A stretch of DNA of 64,000 nt, from the NCBI GenBank assembly GCA_019637315.1, contig JAHBVU010000009.1, positions 116,450-180,449 of the forward strand, in the 5' to 3' direction. Source of the stretch: Gemmatimonadales bacterium. Lineage in GTDB: Bacteria > Gemmatimonadota > Gemmatimonadetes > Gemmatimonadales > GWC2-71-9. Position 1 is the first letter of the stretch. Every line of letters begins with the position of its first letter. A program made the position numbers and the translations under genes. This document shows positions 40,487-50,273 of this stretch, piece after piece. The notes below the pieces were generated by a model. That model saw only the letters and a program-made list of their open reading frames with translations. It was not told the origin of the DNA and did not search any database.

Positions 40487-43111
40487 CTAGTCACGTCGCA
40501 GTGAATCCATTGGACTGAGTCGCGAGGCCCGGGTTGCCGGAACTGCCGCCGCTGCAAGCCCGGTGGCAGCCAGGACCAGCGCAGCAAGACTGATACTGAC
40601 CGGATCCGACGCAGAAACCCCATACACGAACCTCGACGCTGTCCGGGCCAGCAGCAGCACCAGCACCAAGCCCGCCGCGATACCCGCGCCGACCGGCAGG
40701 ACACCCCGCAGAATCACCTCGCGAAGCACCTGCCCCGGCGCCGCGCCGAGCGCCATGCGAACACCAAGCTCAGCCCGGCGACGCGCGACCGAGTAGGACA
40801 CCACAGAGTACACCCCAACGGTGCCCAGCACCAACGCCACGCCTGCGAACACCGTCAGGAAAAACCGAAGCTGAATCGACTCTGCAAACGATCCGGCAAC
40901 GACCTCCTCCATCGTGACCGGACGAGCCGTCGCGAATCGCCGATCCGTTTCGTTGACGATCCGCGCCACCGCAGCAAAGACGGGCGCTGCGGCGCCTTCC
41001 ACTCGTAGCACCATCGTCTTGCTCAAGGCCGGAAACCCGCGCTGTTCGTCGGGCACGTAGAGCACGAAAGGATTGGCTCCCGTTGCTCGTTCACTCCGAA
41101 CATCCTCGGCCACCCCGACGACGGTGATGGGGGTGCCCACGCCGGCGACACCAGTGCGCACCTGACGCCCAATCGGATCCTGCCCTGGCCAGGCATGCTC
41201 CGCAAATGAGGCGCTGACGATGGCGACCGGCTGGGTATCGGTCCGGTCGGTCGTCTCGAACCCGCGTCCTCGGAGCACCGCGATGCCCATCGCTTCGAAG
41301 TAGCTGGGGGAAACCGGTCGGTAGAGGCTGTTGGGGGCGGTGGTACCCTGCAACACCGGGTTGCCCTCGACGGAGACGGGACCTTGCCACCCGCCGTCCC
41401 GAATCGGCAGGCGGCTGGTATAGGCAATCTTGCCAACCCCTGGTAGCTGCGCGACACGTTCGGCCACCAACGCATACGTCTGAACTCGATCGGCATCCGT
41501 CTGATCGAGTGACATGCCGACCACATCGACTGCCACCACCTGCGCAGTCTCGAAGCCGAGATCGATGGCCAGCAGCCGTGAGACGGAGCGAACCAGCAGC
41601 AGCGCGCCCACCACGAGGATGACCGCCACCGCCGCCTCGATCCCCACGAATAGCTCGTGCGCCCGGCTGGTGCCGCGCGCAAGGCCAAGGCCGCTCCGGC
41701 TTCCCGAAATGCCCGATCCGCCCCCGCGCAGCACATCACGCACCGGCGCCAATGCGACTGCCAGACCCACGAGGGTCGCAACCGCAAAGGAGGTCAAGAG
41801 AATTGACCAGTCGAGGGTCACGATGGTCGCCATGCCATCACGAAGGGGCAGGCCCCGGACCAGCAACGGAAACCCCGCCAGGGCAATCCCCACACCCACG
41901 ACCGCGGCCAGCACGGAAAACGTGAGTGACTCGGCAATGATCTGACGCGCCAACCGGGCGCGGCCCGCACCAAGCGCCGCACGGAGCGCCATCTCGTCGC
42001 CCCGATCTGTCGTCCGTGCCAGAACGAGAGCGGCCACATTGGCGCAGGCCATCAGGAGGAGGAGCGCACCGGCGCCAAGCAGCAGCAACAGGACGGGGCG
42101 GACGTTACCGACCAGGTAATCTCGCAAGGTGCGAAGCGAGGCGTCCTTGGTTTTGTCCCATGCCGCCGGGTATGTGAAGCGCTCGCCCAGCGCCTGCGTG
42201 AAGGTCGCCAGCTCGTGCTGCTCCTGGGCTGGGGTCGTTCCCGGCCTGAGGCGGCCGAGGATCACCAGCCAGCCGTTACCCTGATACCGTCCGCTGGCGG
42301 GGTCGAGGTCGAGCGGCGACCAGAGGTCATACTCCGGCGTGGGGAAATAGAAATCGCGGGGCATCACCCCGATCACAGTGGTCGATCGTCCGTCGAGGAC
42401 GATTGCCCGTCCAAGGATCGCGGGATCGGCGCCGAATTGTCGCTGCCAGAGTCGGTGGCTCAGCACAACCCCGCGTTCAGCGCCGGGCCGATCCTCGCCG
42501 GCTCGGAAGGTCCGCCCGAGCGCCGGAGCGGAGCCCAGCACGTCGAAAAGCTCAGCCGATACGGCTCCGGCCAGCAGCACCGTACTCCCGGCCTCGGTGC
42601 GCAAGGTCGTGCCGTCGCTGCCGTAGGCAGCAAGCCGCGAGAAGGCGCTGGTCCGCTCCTGCAGAAAGTCGAACTCGACGCCGCGCCAGCTCGTGTCCAT
42701 CCAGAGCACGCGGAGTGCGCTTTCATCAGCTACCGGCAGCGGTCGCAGCAACACGGCTCGCACCACGCCGAACAAGCCCACGGTGGCACCGATCCCGAGC
42801 GCCAGCGTCAGCACGCCAAGTACCGAGTAGGCCGGTCGGCGCCGGAACTGCCGCAGCGCCTGCCGAACATCGGTTCCGAGGTCGCGGACCCACCCGACAC
42901 CCCAGGCGTCGCGAATCTCCTGTCGGGGCCGAACCTCACCGCCGAAACGGCGCCGAGCCTCTGCCTCGGCGGCCGCCGGCTCCCATCCCTGGCCGATCAG
43001 CTTCTCCGCCTGCATGATTCGGTGAAAGTCGATCTCGCGATCCAACTCCCGCTCCAGCCGCCGCCCGAACACCACGGCGCGAAGCCGGAACCACAAGTCC
43101 TTGGCCTTCAT
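40487..43111 (-). CDS. ADOP-type FtsX/MacB permease (ABC transporter permease)
   Basis: 874 residues. The N-terminal helical segment FHRIMQAEKLIGQGWEPAAA is the ADOP-specific domain. Two MacB-type periplasmic regions and FtsX domains follow, with ARRRAELGVRMALGAAPGQV near the C-terminus. These proteins lack an ATPase domain and are orphan permeases, named for duplicated copies in Acidobacteria. The ATG at 43111 follows GGAGGTG. The PadR gene lies directly upstream. Confidence 0.9.
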   Translation of the reverse strand: MKAKDLWFRLRAVVFGRRLERELDREIDFHRIMQAEKLIGQGWEPAAAEAEARRRFGGEVRPRQEIRDAWGVGWVRDLGTDVRQALRQFRRRPAYSVLGVLTLALGIGATVGLFGVVRAVLLRPLPVADESALRVLWMDTSWRGVEFDFLQERTSAFSRLAAYGSDGTTLRTEAGSTVLLAGAVSAELFDVLGSAPALGRTFRAGEDRPGAERGVVLSHRLWQRQFGADPAILGRAIVLDGRSTTVIGVMPRDFYFPTPEYDLWSPLDLDPASGRYQGNGWLVILGRLRPGTTPAQEQHELATFTQALGERFTYPAAWDKTKDASLRTLRDYLVGNVRPVLLLLLGAGALLLLMACANVAALVLARTTDRGDEMALRAALGAGRARLARQIIAESLTFSVLAAVVGVGIALAGFPLLVRGLPLRDGMATIVTLDWSILLTSFAVATLVGLAVALAPVRDVLRGGGSGISGSRSGLGLARGTSRAHELFVGIEAAVAVILVVGALLLVRSVSRLLAIDLGFETAQVVAVDVVGMSLDQTDADRVQTYALVAERVAQLPGVGKIAYTSRLPIRDGGWQGPVSVEGNPVLQGTTAPNSLYRPVSPSYFEAMGIAVLRGRGFETTDRTDTQPVAIVSASFAEHAWPGQDPIGRQVRTGVAGVGTPITVVGVAEDVRSERATGANPFVLYVPDEQRGFPALSKTMVLRVEGAAAPVFAAVARIVNETDRRFATARPVTMEEVVAGSFAESIQLRFFLTVFAGVALVLGTVGVYSVVSYSVARRRAELGVRMALGAAPGQVLREVILRGVLPVGAGIAAGLVLVLLLARTASRFVYGVSASDPVSISLAALVLAATGLAAAAVPATRASRLSPMDSLRRD

Positions 43112-43126
43112 TCGCACCTCCGCCGT

Positions 43127-43459
43127 TCAGGTTGACAGAGCCATGACTTGGGCAACGCCGGCCACGAGCCGAGTCCAATGCTCGGTCTCTGCACGCAGCT
43201 GGCCCGCGCCGGCAGGCGTCAGGGCGTAGTAGCGGGCCCGCCGGCCAGCTGGGGAGTCGGCCCAGTACGATCGGATCCACCCTTCACGAGTCAATCGGTG
43301 GAGCGAGGCATAGAGCGAGCCTGGCTGAATCTTGAGTCGATCGCCCGATCGTGCCTCAATCGACTCCGAGATTCCCCAACCATGCATCGGCTCGACCGAG
43401 ACGGTCTTCAGGATCAGCATGTCCAGCGTTCCGCGGATGATCGAGGTGTCCGTACCCAC
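43127..43459 (-). CDS. PadR family transcriptional regulator
   Basis: 110 residues from GTG. Winged helix with RGTLDMLILKTVSVEPMHGW and QPGSLYASLHRLTREGWIRS, then GRRARYYALTPAGAGQL. PadR genes are very often found directly upstream of ADOP permeases and presumably control them. It is divergent from the tetR-RND cluster; about 190 bases separate them. Confidence 0.92.
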   Translation of the reverse strand: MGTDTSIIRGTLDMLILKTVSVEPMHGWGISESIEARSGDRLKIQPGSLYASLHRLTREGWIRSYWADSPAGRRARYYALTPAGAGQLRAETEHWTRLVAGVAQVMALST

Positions 43460-43594
43460 CGAGCCCCCTGTCGGTTACCGAGAGTAAGATACCGAGGTAC
43501 GGCGAAGCGTTGCCTCGGCGGGAGACAATCAGCCTTGGGGGAGGGACCCGTCGGGTGGTTTGTCGTGGGGGCGATCCAGGCGACTGACCTGACA

Positions 43595-43624
43595 CCTGCA
43601 AGCAAGTGGCCACTTGCTTGCAGG
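43595..43624. promoter_or_regulatory. 30-bp perfect palindrome, probable TetR operator
   Basis: The arm CCTGCAAGCAAGTGG is followed by its exact reverse complement, with no mismatch. It ends 27 bases before the tetR ATG at 43652, so a bound repressor would cover the promoter. This is the expected place for autorepression of a TetR-controlled efflux operon. Confidence 0.7.
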
Positions 43625-43651
43625 GACACACCTCCCTTAGCTTGTCGCGCC

Positions 43652-44239
43652 ATGGAACTCCGTGAACGGATTCTCGACGCCGCCGCCCGGGTGTACTCCG
43701 AGACCGGCTTTCGAGGCGCAACGACCCGACTGATCGCCGAACGAGCCGGGGTCAATGAAATCACCTTGTTTCGGCATTTTGGGTCGAAGGAGCGGCTGCT
43801 GCGCGAGGCGGTCCACTGCGCCAGCACGGGCACCGAGGATTCGGCCTGCCACTTCCCGGCTCACGGCGAGGCCCCGGGAACCGATATCCGGAACTGGGCT
43901 CGATCAGTCTTCCAGACACTGTACGAGCAGCGCGGCCTGATCCGAAAGGCCATCGGAGAGGCCGAAGAGCACCCGGAGCTTCTCCCTGCCGACCAGACCC
44001 ACGCTGCCTGCGCACAGCGAGCCCTGGAAGGCTATCTCGAATCGCTCCGCCAGGCCAATCACATCACGACCGATGTCGACCTTCAGGCATCGGTCAAGCT
44101 TCTCCTGGGAGCCATTTTTGCCGAGGCGATGACCGGTGACCTCTTCCCCGATCAGCATCGACCCTCCCCTGATCAAACCGTTGACCAGTTCGTCACGCTC
44201 TTTCTGAGAGCCCTCGGCATCAAGGAGACCGACAGGTGA
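43652..44239 (+). CDS. TetR/AcrR family transcriptional regulator
   Basis: 195 residues. N-terminal HTH (MELRERILDAAARVYSETGF, then AGVNEITLFRHFGSKERLLR) and a C-terminal helical ligand domain (about 60-190). Coupled to the TolC gene (GTGA overlap), it should repress the tetR-tolC-adaptor-RND-ABC run until a drug or metabolite binds. Its candidate operator is the palindrome just upstream. Confidence 0.93.
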   Translation: MELRERILDAAARVYSETGFRGATTRLIAERAGVNEITLFRHFGSKERLLREAVHCASTGTEDSACHFPAHGEAPGTDIRNWARSVFQTLYEQRGLIRKAIGEAEEHPELLPADQTHAACAQRALEGYLESLRQANHITTDVDLQASVKLLLGAIFAEAMTGDLFPDQHRPSPDQTVDQFVTLFLRALGIKETDR

Positions 44240-45825
44240 GACGCCTTCGTCCGTGGTTCGCATCCGCGGTGCTGCTCACCGCGCTCAACACCGGCCTTAC
44301 TGGCCAGGCAACCGACGCTCGACCGCTCTCCCTGGAGGAGGCGCTCCGCCTGGCTCGCCCGGCCAGCGAAGCCGTCGCGCTCGCACGCGTGGCCGTCGAT
44401 CGAGCCCGGGGGCAGCATCAGGTCGCCCGCAGCGGCCTGCTACCCCAGCTGAGCGGCTCGCTTTCCTACACTCGACAGCTGCGCTCACAGTTCGAGAACG
44501 TCTTTGGCTCGAGCGAGCCCGACACGGCGAGCGTGCCCGCACCGTCGAGTTGCGATGCCTTTGCCGCCGACCCGACCCGACCGATCGCTGACCGGCTCGA
44601 CGCATTGGAGCGATCCGTTGCCTGCGTCACGACGGTCAATCCGTTCGGCTCCTTCAGCAACCTGCCGTTCGGACAGCGCAACACCTATACCCTGGGCCTC
44701 ACCGCCAGCCAGATGGTGTTCGACGGCGGCAGGACACTCGGCAACATCCGGGCAGCCAACGCGGGCCGGTCGAGCGCAGCAATCGGTGTTACCTCCGCCG
44801 AAGCCCAGCTCATCGTCGATGTCGTCAACGCCTACTACGATGCCGTTCTGGGCGACCGCCTGCTCGAGATCGCCACGACCGCGCTGGCGCAATCTGATAC
44901 CACGCTGGCGCAGACTCGACTTCGTCACGATTTGGGGACGGTACCCGAGTTCGATCTGCTGCGGGCCACGGTTGCCCGGGACAATCAGCGCCCCGTCGTG
45001 ATCCAAGCCAAGGCCCGCCGGGACCTGGCACACCTTCGCCTCCGTCAGCATCTGGATCTGCGAGGCGATGAGCCGCTCGTCCTGACAACCGCCCTGACCG
45101 ACACGGCCCTGGCCAGCACACCTAGTCTTGCAGCGATGGCCAGCGCTTCGCCTGACACGGCGGCAGCCAACCGGGCGACGGTCCGTCAGGCGGCGGAGGC
45201 CGTGCGCGCTCAGGAGGGACTGGATCAGGCGTCTCGCGCCCAGCGGCTCCCGGCGCTGACCCTGTCGAGCCAGTACACCCGGATCGGCTATCCCTCGCGC
45301 GGGTTCCCGGCCTGGGACGAGTTCCTGACAGACTGGAACGTCGCGCTTGGTGTGCAAGTGCCGATCTTTACCGGCGGCCGACTGAGCGGCGACCGCACCC
45401 AGGCACGGGCCGCCGTTGCGGAGGCCAAGCTTCGACACCAGCAGGCCACCAAGGCCGCCGCACTCGACGGCTACAATGCCGTGGCGCAGCGGGATGCGGC
45501 CCTCGCTGCCTGGTCGGCAAGCGAAGGCACCGCCAACCAGGCTGCCCGCGCCTATCAGATTGCCGAGCTCAGGTTCCGTGAGGGCATTTCAACCCAGACG
45601 GAACTGCTCGATGCCCGCCTCGCTCTGCAGCAGGCGGAAACCAATCGCGCTCAGGCCGCCCGTGACCTCCAGATCGCCAAGGTCCGCCTGGCACTGCTCG
45701 CCGATTTGCCACTGGGTGCCCAAGACGCAGGCATCGTTCAGCCCTCGGCTGCCCCCGCACCATCACCACCTCAGGCCGCGCCGCGCGCGGCTACCGCAAC
45801 GACTGGAAATCAGAGGCTCCCATGA
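44236..45825 (+). CDS. TolC-family outer membrane efflux protein
   Basis: 529 residues from GTG. Signal peptide (RPWFASAVLLTALNTGLTGQ), then two TolC-type repeats of long helices and beta strands (LSLEEALRLARPASEAVALA; WNVALGVQVPIFTGGRLSGD; LRFREGISTQTELLDARLAL). Outer-membrane exit duct for the RND and ABC systems downstream. Its 3' end overlaps the adaptor start (ATGA). Confidence 0.93.
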   Translation: MRRLRPWFASAVLLTALNTGLTGQATDARPLSLEEALRLARPASEAVALARVAVDRARGQHQVARSGLLPQLSGSLSYTRQLRSQFENVFGSSEPDTASVPAPSSCDAFAADPTRPIADRLDALERSVACVTTVNPFGSFSNLPFGQRNTYTLGLTASQMVFDGGRTLGNIRAANAGRSSAAIGVTSAEAQLIVDVVNAYYDAVLGDRLLEIATTALAQSDTTLAQTRLRHDLGTVPEFDLLRATVARDNQRPVVIQAKARRDLAHLRLRQHLDLRGDEPLVLTTALTDTALASTPSLAAMASASPDTAAANRATVRQAAEAVRAQEGLDQASRAQRLPALTLSSQYTRIGYPSRGFPAWDEFLTDWNVALGVQVPIFTGGRLSGDRTQARAAVAEAKLRHQQATKAAALDGYNAVAQRDAALAAWSASEGTANQAARAYQIAELRFREGISTQTELLDARLALQQAETNRAQAARDLQIAKVRLALLADLPLGAQDAGIVQPSAAPAPSPPQAAPRAATATTGNQRLP

Positions 45826-46949
45826 GTCGCCCGCAGAGCATTGCCCTCCTCGCCGTCCTGACAGGATTCAGCCTGCTGGGCTGCGGCAACGGATCCAACG
45901 CGGCGGACGCACCGGTCGAGACCCCGGCGGCTCTGGTAGGCGCGGAGAATCTGGCCATCGCCGAGCAGCGCCAGATCCTGGATGGGCCCGTGGTCTCCGG
46001 CACGCTGACCGCCGAACGGACCGCGACGATTCGCGCCGAGATGAGCACGACCGTGGCCCAGGTGAATGTCGAGGCCGGCCAGCCGGTTGCCCGCGGCCAG
46101 TCGCTCGGACGTCTCAATGACGACGGGGTCCGGGATGCGGCCCTGTCGGCGCGCTCCGGTGTCCGGACCGCGACCGAGGCGCTGGTACTCGCCAATCGCA
46201 ACGTGGATCGGGCCGACAAGCTGGCCAAGGCTGGCGCGGTTGCCGAGAGCGAACTCGAGCAGGCCCGCCAGCTGGCGCTCAACGCCGAAGCGCAGCTTGC
46301 GGACGCCAAAGCCCGGCAGGCGGCGGCCGACAAGCAGCTGGCCAATACGGAGCTCCGGGCGCCGATCGGTGGCGTCGTCAGCGAGCGCCATGTCAACGTG
46401 GGTGACAATGTGTCGCCGGGAACCGCCCTCATTACCGTGGTCGACCCCAACAGTCTCCGGCTCGAGGCCCAGGTACCAGTAACGGCGGTGTCAGCTCTCA
46501 AGCCGGGCACGCCAGTTCCCTTCGCGGTCGACGGGTATCCCGACCGCCGGTTCGAAGGCAAAGTGACTCGGATCAACCCCGCCGTGGATCCAGCAACCCG
46601 TCAGGTGCGCATTACCGTTGGTTTGCCGAACGCCTCCGGGCGCCTGGTTGCCGGCCTCTTTGCGCAGGGTCAGGTCGGCACCGTGCAGCGCGACGGGATC
46701 GTGGTCCCGACATCGGCCGTGGATCGGCGTGGTATCAGACCGACTGTCACCCGAATCGCCGGCGGGGTTGCTCAGCGCATCGAAGTGACCCTGGGTATCG
46801 AAGATCAGGCCCGGGAACAGATCGAAGTCATCGAGGGTATCGCAGCCGGAGACACCGTCATCACCGGGGCGGCGCGCGGCATCCAGCCCGGAACTCGGGT
46901 GCGGGCATCGGTCTCGGCCGAGCGCCCGGCGTCTCCGGCTACGCGGTAA
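45822..46949 (+). CDS. RND efflux periplasmic adaptor (membrane fusion) lipoprotein
   Basis: 375 residues. Lipobox GFSLLGCGNG. Lipoyl-type half motifs (TTVAQVNVEAGQPVARGQSL; RAPIGGVVSERHVNVGDNVS) flank a helical hairpin (about 85-160). A beta-barrel and membrane-proximal domain follow. Joins the TolC duct to the RND pump. ATGA overlap with tolC; 15-base gap to the pump gene. Confidence 0.94.
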   Translation: MSRPQSIALLAVLTGFSLLGCGNGSNAADAPVETPAALVGAENLAIAEQRQILDGPVVSGTLTAERTATIRAEMSTTVAQVNVEAGQPVARGQSLGRLNDDGVRDAALSARSGVRTATEALVLANRNVDRADKLAKAGAVAESELEQARQLALNAEAQLADAKARQAAADKQLANTELRAPIGGVVSERHVNVGDNVSPGTALITVVDPNSLRLEAQVPVTAVSALKPGTPVPFAVDGYPDRRFEGKVTRINPAVDPATRQVRITVGLPNASGRLVAGLFAQGQVGTVQRDGIVVPTSAVDRRGIRPTVTRIAGGVAQRIEVTLGIEDQAREQIEVIEGIAAGDTVITGAARGIQPGTRVRASVSAERPASPATR

Positions 46950-46964
46950 CAAGAGGACAGCACC

Positions 46965-49900
46965 GTGTTCATCTCCGACTTTGCCATCAAGCGCCCGGTC
47001 ATCACGATCGTGACGATGCTTTCGCTCGTCACGGCCGGGATCTTTGCGCTCTTCAAACTGAAGACCGACGAGTTTCCCGACGTCAACCCACCATTCGTCA
47101 CGGTCGCTCTGATCTACCCCGGCGCATCACCCGATGGCGTCGAGAAGGACGTGGTCGATCCGATCGAGGAGGCCATTGCCGGCATCTCGGGCGTCAAGCG
47201 AACCACCAGCACCTCGGAAGACGCCTTTGGCGTGATTCTGGTCGAGTTCCTGTTCGGCAAGCCGATCCAGGAAGCCACCCAGGATATCCGCGATGCCATC
47301 TCCACCATCCGAAATGACCTGCCGTCCGAGCTGGAAGAGCCGATCATCAAGAAGTTCAACGATGCGGACCGACCGATCGTCTCTCTGGCTCTCTCTTCGA
47401 CGGGGATGTCCTCCGGAGAACTAACCCGTCTTGCCGACCCGGGCATCACTCGCGAGCTGCGGGCCCTTGCGGGCGTGGCCGAGGTGACTGTGGCAGGCAA
47501 GCTGGAGCGGGAGCTGACGGTCGAGCTCAATCCGACTGCCCTGCAGGCTGCCGGCGTCAGCGTCGGCCAGGTCGTTCAGGCCCTGCAACTCCAGAACCTG
47601 GCCACGCCGATCGGCCGAATTGAAGGTGAGTACCTCGAACGGTCGATTCGCCTCCGCGGTCGACCGGAAGGGCCAGCCGACTTTGCCCGCATTGCCGTGG
47701 TGGAGCGCAACGGGCGCGTCATTCGCCTTGGTGAGCTCGCCACGGTCAAGGACGGTGTTGCCGAGGCCCGGTCTCTCGCGCTGTACAACGGCCGAGAGGC
47801 GGTCGGGATCGACATCAAGAAGGCCAAGGGTTACAGCACGACGGACGTTGGCGACAGGGTGCTGGCGCGAGTCGAGGCGATCCGAGCGCAGCTGCCGGAA
47901 GGAGCGACGCTCGATCTGATTCGCAACTCGGGCGACCGGGTTCGGCAGTCGGTCTGGGAAGTCGGGAAGACGCTGATCGAGGGCGCCATCCTGACGGTGC
48001 TCGTCGTCTTCGTGTTCCTCAACTCCTGGCGGTCCACCATCATCACCGGGTTGGCGCTCCCGGTATCCGTACTGGCGTCATTCATTGCCGTCTGGTGGTT
48101 CGGCTTCACGCTCAATACGATGTCACTCCTCGGGCTGTCACTCGCGATCGGCGTCCTGATCGACGATGCCATCGTGGTGCGCGAGAACATCGTTCGCCAC
48201 GTCGAAATGGGGAAAAGCCACCGGCGGGCATCCCACGAGGGGACGGATGAGATCGGACTGGCGGTCACGGCGACGACGTTCGCGATTCTGGCCGTCTTTA
48301 TCCCAGTGGCGTTCCAGGGCGGCATGACAGAGGAGTGGATGAAGCCGTTCGCGCTGACCATCGCGTGCGCGGTCGCCGTGTCGCTGCTGGTGTCGTTTTC
48401 GCTCGACCCCATGCTGTCCGCGTACTGGCCGGACCCATACGTTCCACCCGAAAAGCGGATCTGGATCACCCGTCTGCTCGACCGGTTCAACTTGTGGTTC
48501 GAGCGAAAAGCGGAGTCCTACAAGCGGGTGATCGCGTGGGCGCTGGACCACCGGCTGTCGATGGTCATCCTGACCGTTGGGACGTTCGTTGCGTCGTTCG
48601 TCCTGCCCGGCAAGGGGTTACTGGCACTGCTTGGCGCGCTGATCGGCATCGCGGTGATGGCCTGGGCCGCTGGCACCGACCGATCGATCGGGTTCAAGGC
48701 TCTTGGTATCCTCGGCGGACTGGTCCTGGCCATCGGCCTCGAACGAGTCGCTCCTGAGTGGAAAAAGGTCGGCGTGGCCTTCTTCCCGCTCGACGATCGG
48801 TCGGAGTTCTTCGTCAAGGTCGAAACGCCGCCGGGATCGACGATGGGATATACCCGTCAGAAGGTCAATCAGGTCGAGGCCGTGCTCCAGAGCATTCCGG
48901 AGCTCCGCTACACCTACACGACTCTGGGCAGCGGCCAGTCGGGGTCGGTCAACGTCGCGGACCTGTACGTCAGGCTGATCCCCAAGAATGAGCGCCCGGC
49001 CCGGGACGTGGAGATCATCGCGGCCGAAGTGCGTGACCGAGTGGCGCCGTTCGCGGGCTCGACGACGTCTGTCTTCACCAACGACTTCAGCGGCGGCCGG
49101 AAGCAGCTCGCGCTCAACGTTCAGGGTGCGGACGCCGATGCACTGAACACCATGGCTGAACGGATCCGGAGCGAAATTGCTCAGGTGCCGAACGTGGTCG
49201 ACCTGGGCCTCTCGAGTAAGGGCCAGAAGCCCGAGGTCAATGTCGACCTCAACCGGGGGATTGCTGGTGCACTCGGTATCACGGTCGGGGCTGTAGCTCA
49301 GTCGATTCGGCCCGCCTTCGCCGGGATCGACGTCGGCGACTGGATCGACCCCGCCGGCGAGACCCGTGACGTCCGGATCCGGTTCGCGCCGGAGTATCGG
49401 GCCCGCGTGACGGATCTGGCGCAGTTGCCGCTCGTCATTGCCGGCCCCAATGGGGCGCCGGCAACGCTTCCGCTCGGGCAGGTTGCCGAGATCAGCCACA
49501 GCGACGGGCCGGCGGCGATCAACCACCTGAACCGATCGCCCAATATCGCGGTCGAGTGGAATGTTGCCGGGCGTTCGACGGGTGAGGTGTTTGCCGATGT
49601 CCGCACCCGCCTCGCCGCGCAGGGGATTCAGTTGGGCGCCGTCGGCCCCAATGGCATCACCGTGACCGAAGGTGGCGACCAGGAGTTCCAGAACGAGTCA
49701 TTCCAGAGCATCGGCCTCTCGCTTGCCGCGGCCGTCCTCCTGATGTACCTCGTGCTCGTGATGCAGTTCGGATCGTTCATGGACCCGATTGCCATCATGG
49801 CGTCGCTGCCGCTGTCGCTCATTGGCGTACTCTTGGGCTTATCTTTCGCCAACTATACGATCAACATCATGAGTCTGATGGGCGTGATCCTGCTCATGGG

Positions 49901-50273
49901 CCTCGTCGCCAAGAACGCGATTCTGCTGATCGATTTCGCCAAGTGGGCGCGGGAGGAACGGAACCTGTCGATTCGTGACGCGCTGATCGAGGCCGGCGGC
50001 ATCCGGCTCCGCCCGATCATCATGACCACGGTGGCCCTGATTGCCGGCATGACGCCGATTGCCCTCAGCACGGGAGAGGGCTCGTCGTTCCGCTCACCAC
50101 TGGGCGTGGCGGTGATCGGCGGGGTCATTACATCGACGCTCCTCACGCTGCTCGTGATCCCAACTTTTTACGAGATCATGTTCGAGGTGCGGGAGAAGCT
50201 GATTCGGCGCTTCCGACCCCTACCGCATGATGGAAAGGCCCCCAGTGCGTCCGCTGTCGAACGCGCGCATTAG
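46965..50273 (+). CDS. RND multidrug efflux transporter (HAE1-type)
   Basis: 1102 residues, longer than the usual 1030-1050. Typical landmarks: FAIKRPVITIVTMLSLVTAG start, ASPDGVEKDVVDPIEEAIAG, the TM4 proton-relay region LLGLSLAIGVLIDDAIVVRE and the TM10-11 segment GLVAKNAILLIDFAKWAREE. Residues about 545-600 form an insertion with two extra hydrophobic stretches before the second periplasmic domain. Its GTG start follows AGAGGA. The 3' end overlaps the ABC gene. Confidence 0.95.
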   Translation: MFISDFAIKRPVITIVTMLSLVTAGIFALFKLKTDEFPDVNPPFVTVALIYPGASPDGVEKDVVDPIEEAIAGISGVKRTTSTSEDAFGVILVEFLFGKPIQEATQDIRDAISTIRNDLPSELEEPIIKKFNDADRPIVSLALSSTGMSSGELTRLADPGITRELRALAGVAEVTVAGKLERELTVELNPTALQAAGVSVGQVVQALQLQNLATPIGRIEGEYLERSIRLRGRPEGPADFARIAVVERNGRVIRLGELATVKDGVAEARSLALYNGREAVGIDIKKAKGYSTTDVGDRVLARVEAIRAQLPEGATLDLIRNSGDRVRQSVWEVGKTLIEGAILTVLVVFVFLNSWRSTIITGLALPVSVLASFIAVWWFGFTLNTMSLLGLSLAIGVLIDDAIVVRENIVRHVEMGKSHRRASHEGTDEIGLAVTATTFAILAVFIPVAFQGGMTEEWMKPFALTIACAVAVSLLVSFSLDPMLSAYWPDPYVPPEKRIWITRLLDRFNLWFERKAESYKRVIAWALDHRLSMVILTVGTFVASFVLPGKGLLALLGALIGIAVMAWAAGTDRSIGFKALGILGGLVLAIGLERVAPEWKKVGVAFFPLDDRSEFFVKVETPPGSTMGYTRQKVNQVEAVLQSIPELRYTYTTLGSGQSGSVNVADLYVRLIPKNERPARDVEIIAAEVRDRVAPFAGSTTSVFTNDFSGGRKQLALNVQGADADALNTMAERIRSEIAQVPNVVDLGLSSKGQKPEVNVDLNRGIAGALGITVGAVAQSIRPAFAGIDVGDWIDPAGETRDVRIRFAPEYRARVTDLAQLPLVIAGPNGAPATLPLGQVAEISHSDGPAAINHLNRSPNIAVEWNVAGRSTGEVFADVRTRLAAQGIQLGAVGPNGITVTEGGDQEFQNESFQSIGLSLAAAVLLMYLVLVMQFGSFMDPIAIMASLPLSLIGVLLGLSFANYTINIMSLMGVILLMGLVAKNAILLIDFAKWAREERNLSIRDALIEAGGIRLRPIIMTTVALIAGMTPIALSTGEGSSFRSPLGVAVIGGVITSTLLTLLVIPTFYEIMFEVREKLIRRFRPLPHDGKAPSASAVERAH

